Of a DNA stretch of 64,000 nucleotides, positions 8,566 to 16,089 are shown in pieces. This DNA comes from Frondihabitans sp. PhB188 (GTDB lineage: Bacteria; Actinomycetota; Actinomycetes; Actinomycetales; Microbacteriaceae), in contig NZ_RJUO01000001.1 in assembly GCF_003752365.1 (NCBI RefSeq), forward strand, positions 62,001 through 126,000. The letters run 5' to 3'. The notes under the pieces were generated by a model. That model worked only from the letters and a program-made list of their open reading frames with translations. It was not told the origin of the DNA and made no database searches. The translations under genes were made by a program, and so were the position numbers. The first letter of the stretch is position 1, and every line of letters starts with the position of its first letter.

Positions 8566-10706
8566 TTCACGGTGACCGATGCGCTGCTCTTGGCGACCTT
8601 GCTGTAGCCGGACTTGGCGCCCGAGACGACGACCGTCAGCTTCTTGCCCCGGTCGGTCGCCGTGGGCGTGTAGGTCGACTTGGTGGCCTTGGCGATGGAC
8701 GTCGATCCGCGTTTCCACTGGTAGGTGAGCGTCACCGGTGCGGGCGACCACGTGCCCGCCTTCGCCGTCAGCTTCTTGCCGACGGCCGCTGTTCCGGTGA
8801 TCTTCGGCACGGGCGTCGCTGTGAGTGCGCGCGGAGGGGTGAACGAGGCCGAGCTCTGCGATGTGGTCGTGTAGCCCGTGATCTTCGCCGTGACCCTGAC
8901 CGAGACGGCCTTGCCGCCGTCGGCCGCGACGAGCTTGTGGGTCGCCTTCGTGGCACCGCTGATTGTGGCGCCGTCCCGGAGCCACTGGTAGGTCAGCGTC
9001 GCGCTCGAGGGTGAGACGATCGTCACGGCCTTCTGGGTGGCCCCGACCGCGTGGGTTCCGCCCGTCGTCACCGAGGAGATCGTGATCGTGCCCGGCGTGA
9101 CGGCGTCGGTGGCGGCGCTCGTCTGGCTGATGCTCGTGTAGCCGGACCGTACGCCCTTCACCGTGACGGTGATGGCCTTCCCTGCGTCGGCGCCGAGGAG
9201 CGTGTACGTGCTCTTCGTGGCCCCGGAGATCGCGGTGCCGTTCCGCTTCCACTGGTACGTGTACGACGTGGCGGTGGGCGACCAGGTGCCGGGGACGGCG
9301 GTGAGCTTGCTGCGCACGGCGGTCGTGCCGGTGATGACGGGAAGCGGGTGGGTCGCGAACTTGGCCAGGGGGCCCGCGACGGTCAGGACGGCGTTGATCC
9401 CCTTCGTGGCCGAGGTGCCCACCACCTGTACTGTCTGCGAATCGGCGATCGTACGCGAGTCGTCGTAGTACTCGTCAGTGAACAGCGCCGCCGTCGAGTA
9501 GCTGGTGAAGCCGACCTTGTAGGTGCCGGCCGAGAGACCCGGGATGACGTACTTGCCGTCGCCCTCGTACGACGAGCCGCGCGCCAGCGCCTCCCACTTG
9601 CCGTCGGAGTCCTGCGCGTAGGCGGTCGAGGTGAAGGTCGCGCGCTTGCCATCGGCGGTCACCGTCCCGGTGATGCTGCCGCCGAGGGGAAGGGCGATGT
9701 CGCGCGTTATCTGGCCGGTCCCGGACACGGCGATCTGCTCTGCGTCGGAGCGGTGGACGACGCCGGCGTTGTTCCCGGCAGAGAACTGCGTCACATGCTT
9801 GACATCGTTGTACGAGGCACCGAAGCGGAGCGTATAGGTGCCCGCGGGGACGTTCTCGAGCGAGTAGTACCCGTTCTCGTCGGTGTAGGTGAATGCGCCG
9901 AAGGGCGGGTGCGACGGGGAGAATGACGCTTTTTCAGAAGAGGGCGCGTCGACGTCGAGCAGCGAGACTTCTGCCATATCGGCGGCGCCTCCCGGGCTGC
10001 CCGTGACGTGGCCGGAGATCGTGGCTCCGGGTGACACCGCGGTCACACCCGTGTCGATTGTCTGGCCGGTGGCCACTTCGAAGGCTGTGGCTGCGGCCAG
10101 CGAGGAGGTGCCGCCTACGTAGACCGGCGCGATGTCGTCGCCCGAGATCCGGACCCGGTAGGTGCCGGCCGCGAGTCCAGTGATCGTGAACGCGCCGTTC
10201 GACTCGACGGAACCGGGGTAGCCGCTGTAGTCGCCGTCGGCGGTGTACGCCTGGGCGTAGCGGGCAGTGGTGCTGGTCGGAGTCGCATGCCCGGTGAGTC
10301 TGGCCCCGGCCGCGATCTTCACGTTGCGCGTGAAGCTCGGGGTCGTGGTCGTCAGGTCGAACGAGGGAGAGTGCGTCTCGAGGACGTGCTTGCCGTCGTC
10401 CGTGAAGACTGCCACGTAGAAGCCCGTGCCCGCGACCTTGGGGAGCGCGAACGAGTACTTCCCGGTCTTCGAGACCGAGCCGTAGGCGAAGACGGTTCCC
10501 GATTCGCCGTACTCCAGGGTGATGGAGGTGTTCGCCGGAACGGCACCGGTGGTCGCATCGCCGATCACACCGCTCACTGTCCGCGTTGCGGTGGCGGCAT
10601 CAGCTCGCAACCCCGGAGCGATGGACGCCGAGGCCGCGAGGGCAAGCGCAAGAAGGGCGATGGCGAGGCGAGATCGGCGGCGGCCGAGATGCGCGGGAAT
10701 GATCAT
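8562..10706 (-). CDS. secreted beta-sandwich repeat protein
   Basis: A 714-residue exported protein. The N-terminus has an arginine-rich start, a long hydrophobic core and an Ala-x-Ala-like cleavage region (about residues 1-38), a standard Sec signal peptide. The mature part begins with several carboxypeptidase-regulatory-like or prealbumin-like modules (GTYRVRISG, ENVPAGTYTLRFG, ISGHVTG; about 40-410). These are followed by three tandem ~90-residue modules with the signature TYQWKR/LRDG..ISGATKSTY, a repeat common in actinobacterial surface proteins. There is no LPxTG or C-terminal membrane anchor, so it is released or loosely cell-associated. An AAGGACA ribosome site precedes the ATG. Its stop overlaps the start of the O-antigen-ligase-like gene (GTGA), suggesting a shared cell-surface role. 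Confidence 0.75.
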   Translation of the reverse strand: MIIPAHLGRRRSRLAIALLALALAASASIAPGLRADAATATRTVSGVIGDATTGAVPANTSITLEYGESGTVFAYGSVSKTGKYSFALPKVAGTGFYVAVFTDDGKHVLETHSPSFDLTTTTPSFTRNVKIAAGARLTGHATPTSTTARYAQAYTADGDYSGYPGSVESNGAFTITGLAAGTYRVRISGDDIAPVYVGGTSSLAAATAFEVATGQTIDTGVTAVSPGATISGHVTGSPGGAADMAEVSLLDVDAPSSEKASFSPSHPPFGAFTYTDENGYYSLENVPAGTYTLRFGASYNDVKHVTQFSAGNNAGVVHRSDAEQIAVSGTGQITRDIALPLGGSITGTVTADGKRATFTSTAYAQDSDGKWEALARGSSYEGDGKYVIPGLSAGTYKVGFTSYSTAALFTDEYYDDSRTIADSQTVQVVGTSATKGINAVLTVAGPLAKFATHPLPVITGTTAVRSKLTAVPGTWSPTATSYTYQWKRNGTAISGATKSTYTLLGADAGKAITVTVKGVRSGYTSISQTSAATDAVTPGTITISSVTTGGTHAVGATQKAVTIVSPSSATLTYQWLRDGATISGATKATHKLVAADGGKAVSVRVTAKITGYTTTSQSSASFTPPRALTATPVPKITGTAAVGKKLTAKAGTWSPAPVTLTYQWKRGSTSIAKATKSTYTPTATDRGKKLTVVVSGAKSGYSKVAKSSASVTVK

Positions 10707-10848
10707 GGGTGTCCTTGTCCGGGCGGGGCGTTCCCCACGACGAGCGTCCGAAGTGACGTTCGCTCATGCTAGAGCAGAAGCGATTGATTCTCAGTAAATG
10801 CGCCGAACTCGGTCACGGGCGAGCGAACGAATGACCCCGCCCCGTCCT
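10707..10848. other. intergenic region between two minus-strand genes
   Basis: 142 bp separating the end of the TetR gene from the upstream edge of the secreted-protein gene. It carries the latter's promoter region (AT-richer segment around 10770-10800), but no hexamer pair convinces me. No terminator with a T-run is visible. Confidence 0.3.
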
Positions 10849-11430
10849 CTACTCGGCCGGCGGCGCGGTGGTCGCCGTCAGACCACGGTCGATGAAGTCG
10901 ACCATCCAGGCGAAGCTCTCGTCGACGTCGGTCGCCATCTGGAAGCCGCCCGCCATCTCGAGCATCGCGAACCCGTGGAGGCTGCTGCGCAGCATCCGCA
11001 GCGCGTGGGTCTCGTCGGCCGGGTCGAGACGGTAGCCCCGCAGGACGGCCGCGAACGAGTCGAGGCCGCGCAGCAGCGCGATCGACAGGGGGTCGTCGGG
11101 GCCGGTGGCGCGGGCTCCCACGGTGGCTTCGTACCGGCCCGGGTGGTCTCGGACGAACGCGCGCATCGCGTGGGCCGCCGCGGCGAGGGCGTCGCTGCCC
11201 GCACGGCCCTGGGTCGCGTCGCGAACAGCGTCGCTCAGCTCGGTGGCCGCCAGAACGGCGACGCTGTGCACCAGGGCCGCCAGGCCGTCGACGTGCTTGT
11301 ACAGCGAGGGCGCCTTGACGCCGAGATGCGCGGCGACGACGTTCATGTTCAGCTGCGACAGCCCGATCTCGTCGGCCACGGTGGCCGCGGCTCTGGTCAC
11401 GACGTCGGCATCCAGGCCCGCTCTAGGCAT
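10849..11430 (-). CDS. TetR-family regulator with WHG-type C-terminal domain
   Basis: A 193-residue TetR-like repressor. The N-terminal helix-turn-helix (residues ~8-55) contains VVAAHLGVKAPSLYKHVDG. The C-terminal ligand domain has the LHGFAMLEMAGGF segment typical of the TetR/WHG group. Its ATG lies 8 bp inside the end of the upstream alpha/beta hydrolase gene, so the two are co-transcribed and translationally coupled. The perfect palindrome 12 bp upstream of the hydrolase start is the obvious operator, which makes this an autoregulated operon: the regulator senses a substrate or product of the hydrolase. The ligand is unknown. Confidence 0.85.
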   Translation of the reverse strand: MPRAGLDADVVTRAAATVADEIGLSQLNMNVVAAHLGVKAPSLYKHVDGLAALVHSVAVLAATELSDAVRDATQGRAGSDALAAAAHAMRAFVRDHPGRYEATVGARATGPDDPLSIALLRGLDSFAAVLRGYRLDPADETHALRMLRSSLHGFAMLEMAGGFQMATDVDESFAWMVDFIDRGLTATTAPPAE

Positions 11431-12277
11431 TGTCGGCCTCCGTACCGACAGGGAGCGTCGACGTCAGGAACGGCAGGAGCAGGTCGAGCAGCTTCTCAGG
11501 CGTCTCCGCGTGCGGGTAGTGGCCGGCACCGTCGATGACCGCGATCTGGCCGAGGCCGGTGGCGAGGTCGGCCATGATGCGCTCGCCCTCGGCGCGTGGG
11601 TCGGCCCAGTCCGGGTCAGCGCCGCCCTCGACGATGAGCACCGGGCAGCGGACGTCGGCGAGACGAGCGCCGGCGTCGGCGGGGCTCGTCTTCGTCATGG
11701 CCCGCAGGACGCCCATCCGCTCGGGGTCGGTGAGCGTCGTCTCGATGCGAGCCCGCTCGATGCTCCAGTCGGCCGGCTTCGTCGGGATGGCGATGTCGAG
11801 GTAGCTCATCCAGCCCGTCAGGCTGCCGCTCATCATGACTCTCGCGAGCTGGATCGTTCCTCGGCGGTGGTTCTTGACCCGAAGAAGACCGCCCAGGTCG
11901 ACCGACTGCGTGCGGGTGAAGGGCGCGAGCTCGACGATCCCCGCGATGAGGTCGGGTGCCGTGGCGGCGGCGATAGTCGCCGCGCCCCCGCTGATCGACT
12001 GGCCGACGACGACCGCCGGGCCGCCGAGGTGCCGGACCAGCGCGACGAGGTCACCGGCGATGTCGGTGCGCCCGTACCCGGTCCACCCGGTGCTCGACTC
12101 TCCGCACCCGCGGATGTCGACGTTGGCGACCCGGTAGCCGGCCGCGACGAGGGCCGGGACGATGAAGCGGTACGAGTGACGGCTGTCGCCCATGCCGTGG
12201 GCGAGCACGACCAGGGGGCCGTGGCCCTGCAGGTCGTAGGCGATGGTCTGGCCATCGATGTCGAGTGTCTCGGTCAT
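11423..12277 (-). CDS. alpha/beta-fold hydrolase
   Basis: A 284-residue cytosolic alpha/beta hydrolase. It shows the oxyanion HGMGDS segment, a nucleophile elbow GQSISGG (Ser in G-x-S-x-G), an acid in the region VEGGADPDW and a late histidine in GAGHYPHAE. Such enzymes cleave esters, lactones or epoxides; the substrate cannot be read from sequence. The start at 12277 (MTETLDIDG) is preferred over a start 33 bp upstream because GGGAGA sits at the right distance and the longer version would begin inside the palindromic operator. It is first in an operon with the TetR gene. Confidence 0.85.
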   Translation of the reverse strand: MTETLDIDGQTIAYDLQGHGPLVVLAHGMGDSRHSYRFIVPALVAAGYRVANVDIRGCGESSTGWTGYGRTDIAGDLVALVRHLGGPAVVVGQSISGGAATIAAATAPDLIAGIVELAPFTRTQSVDLGGLLRVKNHRRGTIQLARVMMSGSLTGWMSYLDIAIPTKPADWSIERARIETTLTDPERMGVLRAMTKTSPADAGARLADVRCPVLIVEGGADPDWADPRAEGERIMADLATGLGQIAVIDGAGHYPHAETPEKLLDLLLPFLTSTLPVGTEADNA

Positions 12278-12289
12278 GATCTCTCCCAA

Positions 12290-12329
12290 TTGGCTAATTG
12301 CGTTAGCCAAAAGCTAGCACGGTTAGCTT
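12290..12329. promoter_or_regulatory. palindromic operator of the hydrolase-tetR operon
   Basis: Perfect 8-bp arms TTGGCTAA (12290-12297) and TTAGCCAA (12303-12310) flank a 5-bp spacer just upstream of the hydrolase ribosome site. A second, weaker inverted repeat AAGCTA/TAGCTT (12311-12316 and 12324-12329) follows, re-using the GCTA core. Position and symmetry fit a TetR dimer site controlling the operon that encodes the TetR gene at 10849-11430. The pairing is inferred. Confidence 0.6.
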
Positions 12330-12418
12330 CGGCTGTCGAGAGGGTGCTCTGCCTATCGATCGACGATCACCCCTCCGGCGGACGCGAGACGAAATCGCAC
12401 GCGCCTAGAGTCGCCACT

Positions 12419-12940
12419 ATGATCGTCTGGCTCAACGGAACACACGGTGCAGGAAAGACGACGACCGCCCGCCTGCTGCAGCCGCTGGTGGCCGACTCGC
12501 GGATCCTCGACGCCGAGAAGGTCGGCGAGGTGCTGATGGACGTCACGCCCGGGCTCCCGGCGACCGACAACTTCCAGCACTGGGCACCGTGGCGACCGGT
12601 GGTCGTCGAGACGGCCCGGCAGGTGCTCGAGTACACGGGTGGCACGCTGATCATGCCGATGACCGTGCTGGTCGAGGAGTACTGGCGCGAGATCAGCTCC
12701 GGGCTGGCGTCGCACGGCATCTCGGTCCGGCACTTCGTGCTGCATGCCGATCAGGCGACTCTCAGTGCGCGGATCGAGAACGACCACGAGCTCGGCCCCT
12801 CCGTCTTCCGTCGTGCCTACCTCGAGCCCTACGCCGAGGCGGCGCGGACGTGGCTGCACGCCGAGGCCGAGGTCGTCGACACGACCGGCCTCGCGGCCGA
12901 CATCGTCGCGGCGCGAATCGCTCAGGCGGTTCGCCAGTAG
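12419..12940 (+). CDS. TmrB-like P-loop NTPase
   Basis: A 173-residue single-domain P-loop protein starting MIVWLNGTHGAGKTTTA, with Walker A GTHGAGKT at residues 7-14. The pattern MI-W-NG-G-GKT, the later LIMPMTVL..EYW segment and the FVLHAD..TL..RI lid region match TmrB, the Bacillus tunicamycin-resistance ATP-binding protein, and its relatives. It is probably a small-molecule kinase or nucleotide-binding protein; tunicamycin resistance here is only an analogy. The ATG follows TAGAGT by 7 nt, suggesting a leaderless transcript. It is convergent with the TetR gene downstream. Confidence 0.7.
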   Translation: MIVWLNGTHGAGKTTTARLLQPLVADSRILDAEKVGEVLMDVTPGLPATDNFQHWAPWRPVVVETARQVLEYTGGTLIMPMTVLVEEYWREISSGLASHGISVRHFVLHADQATLSARIENDHELGPSVFRRAYLEPYAEAARTWLHAEAEVVDTTGLAADIVAARIAQAVRQ

Positions 12941-12944
12941 CGGC

Positions 12945-13520
12945 TCAGGCCGACGCCCTCAGCGCATCGATGGCGAGGTCGGCGAAGCGGCGGGCAGCCG
13001 CATCGCGCCGTGACGGCGGCAGTGCGGCGAGCCCGCGCCCGGCGAGCAGCACGAGCATCAGGTCGTTCATCACGAAGTCGGCGCGCAGCTCGCCCGACTC
13101 CTGAGCGCGCCGCACCAGCGACGTCAGCAGGTGCAGCAGCTCGCGGCGGTGGGTTGTGAAGTCGGCGGCGTCCGGATACTGGCTCGTGAACGCCTCGACG
13201 AACCCGTGGTTGCGCGCGTTCAGCTCGGTGAGCTCCACGATGACCGACTGCAGGCCGCGCCAGGGGGCAGGATCAGCGGCGCCGTCCTCGACGATCGCCC
13301 GGCAGGCGCTCAGCTCGTCGGCGAACGCGGCGGCCACCAGGTCGGGCTTGGTCGGAAATCGGCGGTACAGCGTCGCCGGGCCCACCCCGGCGCGCCTCGA
13401 GATCTCGCGCATCGGCACCCCCAGGCCCTCCGTCGCGAAGAGCTCGCGCGCCGCGGCGAGCACCCGGTCGCGGTTGCTCTGGGCGTCGCTGCGCAGGAGG
13501 TGAGGCAATCCGTCGGTCAC
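12945..13520 (-). CDS. TetR/AcrR-family regulator
   Basis: A TetR repressor of about 191 residues. The helix-turn-helix is clear (NRDRVLAAARELFATEG, then ISRRAGVGPATLYRRFPTK). The C-terminal domain is helical, without a recognisable ligand signature. Two GTG starts are possible, at 13529 and 13520. I prefer 13520 because TAAAGT (13533-13528) ends 7 nt before it, giving the leaderless spacing seen repeatedly in this window. It is divergent from an MDR oxidoreductase across a short region with an inverted repeat, the usual layout of a repressor controlling its neighbour. Confidence 0.8.
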   Translation of the reverse strand: MTDGLPHLLRSDAQSNRDRVLAAARELFATEGLGVPMREISRRAGVGPATLYRRFPTKPDLVAAAFADELSACRAIVEDGAADPAPWRGLQSVIVELTELNARNHGFVEAFTSQYPDAADFTTHRRELLHLLTSLVRRAQESGELRADFVMNDLMLVLLAGRGLAALPPSRRDAAARRFADLAIDALRASA

Positions 13521-13531
13521 GGGTCTCACTT

Positions 13532-13558
13532 TAGCGAAGTGGACGGGGGCGTCCGCTA
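13532..13558. promoter_or_regulatory. inverted repeats between tetR and oxidoreductase
   Basis: The divergent intergenic region contains GGACG (13541-13545) and CGTCC (13550-13554) around a G4 spacer, and an outer pair TAGCG (13532-13536) and CGCTA (13554-13558) with a slightly different centre. They lie just upstream of the minus-strand -10 TAAAGT and next to a plus-strand TACGGT (13557-13562). A candidate TetR operator. Confidence 0.35.
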
Positions 13559-13606
13559 CGGTCGCACTCGGCGCGGGTGACGCGCAATCAGCAGAAGGAG
13601 CACGCA

Positions 13607-14572
13607 GTGCGGGCAGTGACGATCGAGGAGTACGGGCCGGCGTCGGGGTTGGTCGTGACGGAGCGGCCGGATCCTGCGCCCGAATCAGGTGTCATGCTGA
13701 TCGCGGTGGAGGCGATCGGCGTCGGGGGAGTCGACGCGGTCATCCGGCGCGGGACGCTCGGTACGGGATTTCCGGTGGGGATGATCCCGGGCAGCGAGGT
13801 CGCCGGGACGGTCGTGCAGGTCGGCGACGGCGTGGACGAGCACTGGCTGGGCACGAAGGTGTGGGCGTTTACAGGAATACAGGGCGGCTACGCCGAGCTC
13901 GCGGTGGCTGCCGAGCGGGATGTGACCGAGATTCCTGACGGACTCGCCGCGACCGACGCCGTCGCCCTCGGCAGCGCGGGCCCTGTGGCGCACTTCGCCC
14001 TCGCGCACGGCCGGTTCGCGCCGGGGGAGTCGGTACTCGTGCGCGGTGCGTCGGGGAGCCTGGGGATCGTGGCCGTGCAACTCGCTGCGCGGGGCGGGGC
14101 CGGACGTATCGCCGTGACGACGTCGTCTCAGGAGCGTGGAGAGCGACTGCTCGCCCTGGGCGCGACTGACGTGCTGGATCGGGATGGCCGCGAGTTCGGG
14201 ACCGGTGACGGCGACACGACCTTCGACGTCCTGATCGACGTGATCGGCGGCGAGGGCCTGCCCGCGTTCTTCGACCGGCTCGCCCCCAACGGCCGCATCG
14301 TGTCGATCGGCATCGTCGGCGGCTACCCGCCGGCCGACTTCGGCATGGGGCTGATGCGGCTGTTCCAGCGGTCGCTATCGTTCTCGACGTTCAGCCTCGA
14401 CACGGTGCCGGTGCCCGAGCGGACTGCGGCGCGGGCGAGTCTTCTCGGGGCGGCGGCACGAGGCGAGATCTCAGCGGTGGTCGACGGGGTGCTGCCGCTC
14501 GCCGACGCCGCCGACGCTCACAGCAGGATGGACGCGGGCGGGGTCTTCGGGCGCTACGTGCTCGTGCCCTGA
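13607..14572 (+). CDS. MDR-family NAD(P)H:quinone oxidoreductase-like protein
   Basis: A 321-residue medium-chain dehydrogenase/reductase of the zinc-free quinone oxidoreductase type. The N-terminal GroES-like domain includes GSEVAGTVVQVGDGV. The Rossmann domain has VRGASGSLGIVAVQLA for NAD(P) binding, followed by ALGATDVLDRDG and DVLIDVIGG. The cysteines and histidines of zinc alcohol dehydrogenases are absent. The GTG at 13607 is chosen because AGAAGGAG lies 7 nt upstream; an in-frame GTG at 13577 has no ribosome site. It likely reduces quinones or enones and is probably controlled by the divergent TetR protein. Confidence 0.85.
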   Translation: MRAVTIEEYGPASGLVVTERPDPAPESGVMLIAVEAIGVGGVDAVIRRGTLGTGFPVGMIPGSEVAGTVVQVGDGVDEHWLGTKVWAFTGIQGGYAELAVAAERDVTEIPDGLAATDAVALGSAGPVAHFALAHGRFAPGESVLVRGASGSLGIVAVQLAARGGAGRIAVTTSSQERGERLLALGATDVLDRDGREFGTGDGDTTFDVLIDVIGGEGLPAFFDRLAPNGRIVSIGIVGGYPPADFGMGLMRLFQRSLSFSTFSLDTVPVPERTAARASLLGAAARGEISAVVDGVLPLADAADAHSRMDAGGVFGRYVLVP

Positions 14573-14622
14573 GGCGGGTCGCACACCGGGAGGCGGGTCG
14601 CACACCGGAAGGCGGGTGTCAC
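14571..14622. repeat. 19-bp tandem repeat
   Basis: Two exact 19-bp copies of GAGGCGGGTCGCACACCGG (14571-14589 and 14590-14608), then a partial third ending in GGTGTCAC. The first copy begins inside the stop codon of the oxidoreductase gene. Non-coding; it lies between two convergent genes. Confidence 0.8.
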
Positions 14623-14647
14623 GACAACCGCGAGACGGTTGGCAGCG

Positions 14648-15271
14648 TCACCCCGCCGTCGACGTCGGCCGCGCCAGCAGCGCCGAAGCGAACACACCCG
14701 CGAACAGTCCACCGAGACCGTCGGCCGCGAGGTCGCCGATCGTGTCGACGTAGCCGACGAAGATGCCGGGTGAGATGAACGAGTGCCCGGCCCACTCGAG
14801 CATCTCCCATACGGCACCGAGGCCCAACCCGGCGATCGTCGCCACGACGGCGAAGCCGATCCGGTGGTCGCCGACCCCGGGGAGCAGACGCGAACGCTGG
14901 GCGATGACGAGGGCCAGAGCCGTGAGGCACCCGGTGAGGGCGAAGTGAATCAGCTTGTCCCACCCGATCACGGTCGTGTACAGCTCGAAGACGTTGCTCC
15001 AGGCGGCTGTGAGGCACGCGATGCCGGTCGCCAGATCAAGAGCGCTGCGAACACCGAGGGCTCGCGGAACGATCACTCCGAGCATCGCGAGCGCGAAGAC
15101 CCCGAGCTGCACCGGACCCCAGCCGATCGTGGCGACGACGATGCTGACGACGGCGAGCCCGCGCACGACGTCGGCGGCGAGAAGACCCGCTGTGGTCGGT
15201 CGGCGCAAGAAGGTCTGGCCCGTGGATCGAAGTACGGCGCCACGGCCGCGTGCGTCGGCGTGGCCGCTCAC
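14648..15271 (-). CDS. DUF2238/YjdF-like membrane protein
   Basis: A 207-residue polytopic inner-membrane protein with about six hydrophobic helices. Conserved-looking features are the WDKLIHFALTG segment and, later, GLGAVWEMLEWAGHSF and YVDTIGDLAADGLGG, which match the DUF2238 (YjdF) family. The function is not established. GTG at 15271 overlaps the stop of the endonuclease-like gene (GTGA), so it is the third gene of a recQ-nuclease-membrane protein operon. Confidence 0.75.
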   Translation of the reverse strand: MSGHADARGRGAVLRSTGQTFLRRPTTAGLLAADVVRGLAVVSIVVATIGWGPVQLGVFALAMLGVIVPRALGVRSALDLATGIACLTAAWSNVFELYTTVIGWDKLIHFALTGCLTALALVIAQRSRLLPGVGDHRIGFAVVATIAGLGLGAVWEMLEWAGHSFISPGIFVGYVDTIGDLAADGLGGLFAGVFASALLARPTSTAG

Positions 15272-16089
15272 ATCGCCCGCCACGTGACGACGGCGTGGAC
15301 AGGATCGTGATCCGATAAGGCCCATCCGGCGTTGACCCCGGCGGCCGAGACGACCGCCGAAGGGTCGGTCAGAATCCAGTCGAGCCGGCGCCCGTGCGGC
15401 TGCGGCGCCCCGTAACGCGAAAACGTGCCTCGGGTCTCGCTGAGGCGGCGCTCGGCGACGTCGAACGCGTCGACGAGGACGCCTCCCGCGGTCAGGGCTC
15501 GATGGGGAGCGGAGTCGGCGTCGGCATTGAAGTCGCCCAGGACCACGACGGGGCCCTCGACCGCCTCGACGGACCTCGAGAGCATTCGCGCCGACCTCAG
15601 CCGCGACCGCGCCGACAGATGATCGAAGTGGGTGACGAAGACCGTGAGAGGGGAGCCGGAGACTCGGTCGGCCAGGGTCGCCTGGGTGACGATCCGCGGA
15701 ATCCGGTTGCCGAACGATCTGCTTGCGGCGCGGGTCGGCGTGGCGGAGAGCCACCAGGTGCTGCTGTCCTGCACGACGAATCGCGCGGTGTCGACGAAGA
15801 GCACGCAGCGCTCGCCGCGACCGTCGCGCCCGCGCCCGCCCCCGACCGAGGCATAGCTCGAACCGAGCATCTCGCCGATCGCGTCCGCCTGGTCGGGGAG
15901 CGCCTCCTGAACTCCCAGGATCCCGGGTCGCTCCCGTCGGAGGAGCGTCTGCATCAGCTGCCGCCGATGCGACCACCGATCGGCCGCGGGAGACGGCCAG
16001 AGGCGGGGCATCCGGCGCCGGACGTTGAGGGTCATCAGGTGGACGGCGGGCGGCTTCACTGCCCCGACCAGGGGCTCGTCGTGCGTCAC
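15268..16089 (-). CDS. endonuclease/exonuclease/phosphatase-family protein
   Basis: A 273-residue member of the EEP (DNase I-like) superfamily. All catalytic landmarks are present in order: TLNVR (Asn), GVQEA (Glu), VTHFDH (His), LGDFNAD (Asp/Asn), LDWIL (Asp) and the terminal SDHDPV (Asp-His). Such enzymes cleave phosphodiester bonds of DNA, RNA or lipids. No signal peptide is evident, so it is probably cytosolic. The start is GTG at 16089, overlapping the recQ stop (GTGA). The operon with recQ hints at a nucleic-acid role, but lipid or nucleotide substrates are not excluded. Confidence 0.85.
   Translation of the reverse strand: MTHDEPLVGAVKPPAVHLMTLNVRRRMPRLWPSPAADRWSHRRQLMQTLLRRERPGILGVQEALPDQADAIGEMLGSSYASVGGGRGRDGRGERCVLFVDTARFVVQDSSTWWLSATPTRAASRSFGNRIPRIVTQATLADRVSGSPLTVFVTHFDHLSARSRLRSARMLSRSVEAVEGPVVVLGDFNADADSAPHRALTAGGVLVDAFDVAERRLSETRGTFSRYGAPQPHGRRLDWILTDPSAVVSAAGVNAGWALSDHDPVHAVVTWRAM

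Noticed and set aside
7837-9252. Separate gene spanning the start of the O-antigen-ligase region
   Set aside because: Only its 3' part (from the GTG at 8565) is protein-like; the upstream part is a shadow of the secreted repeat protein.
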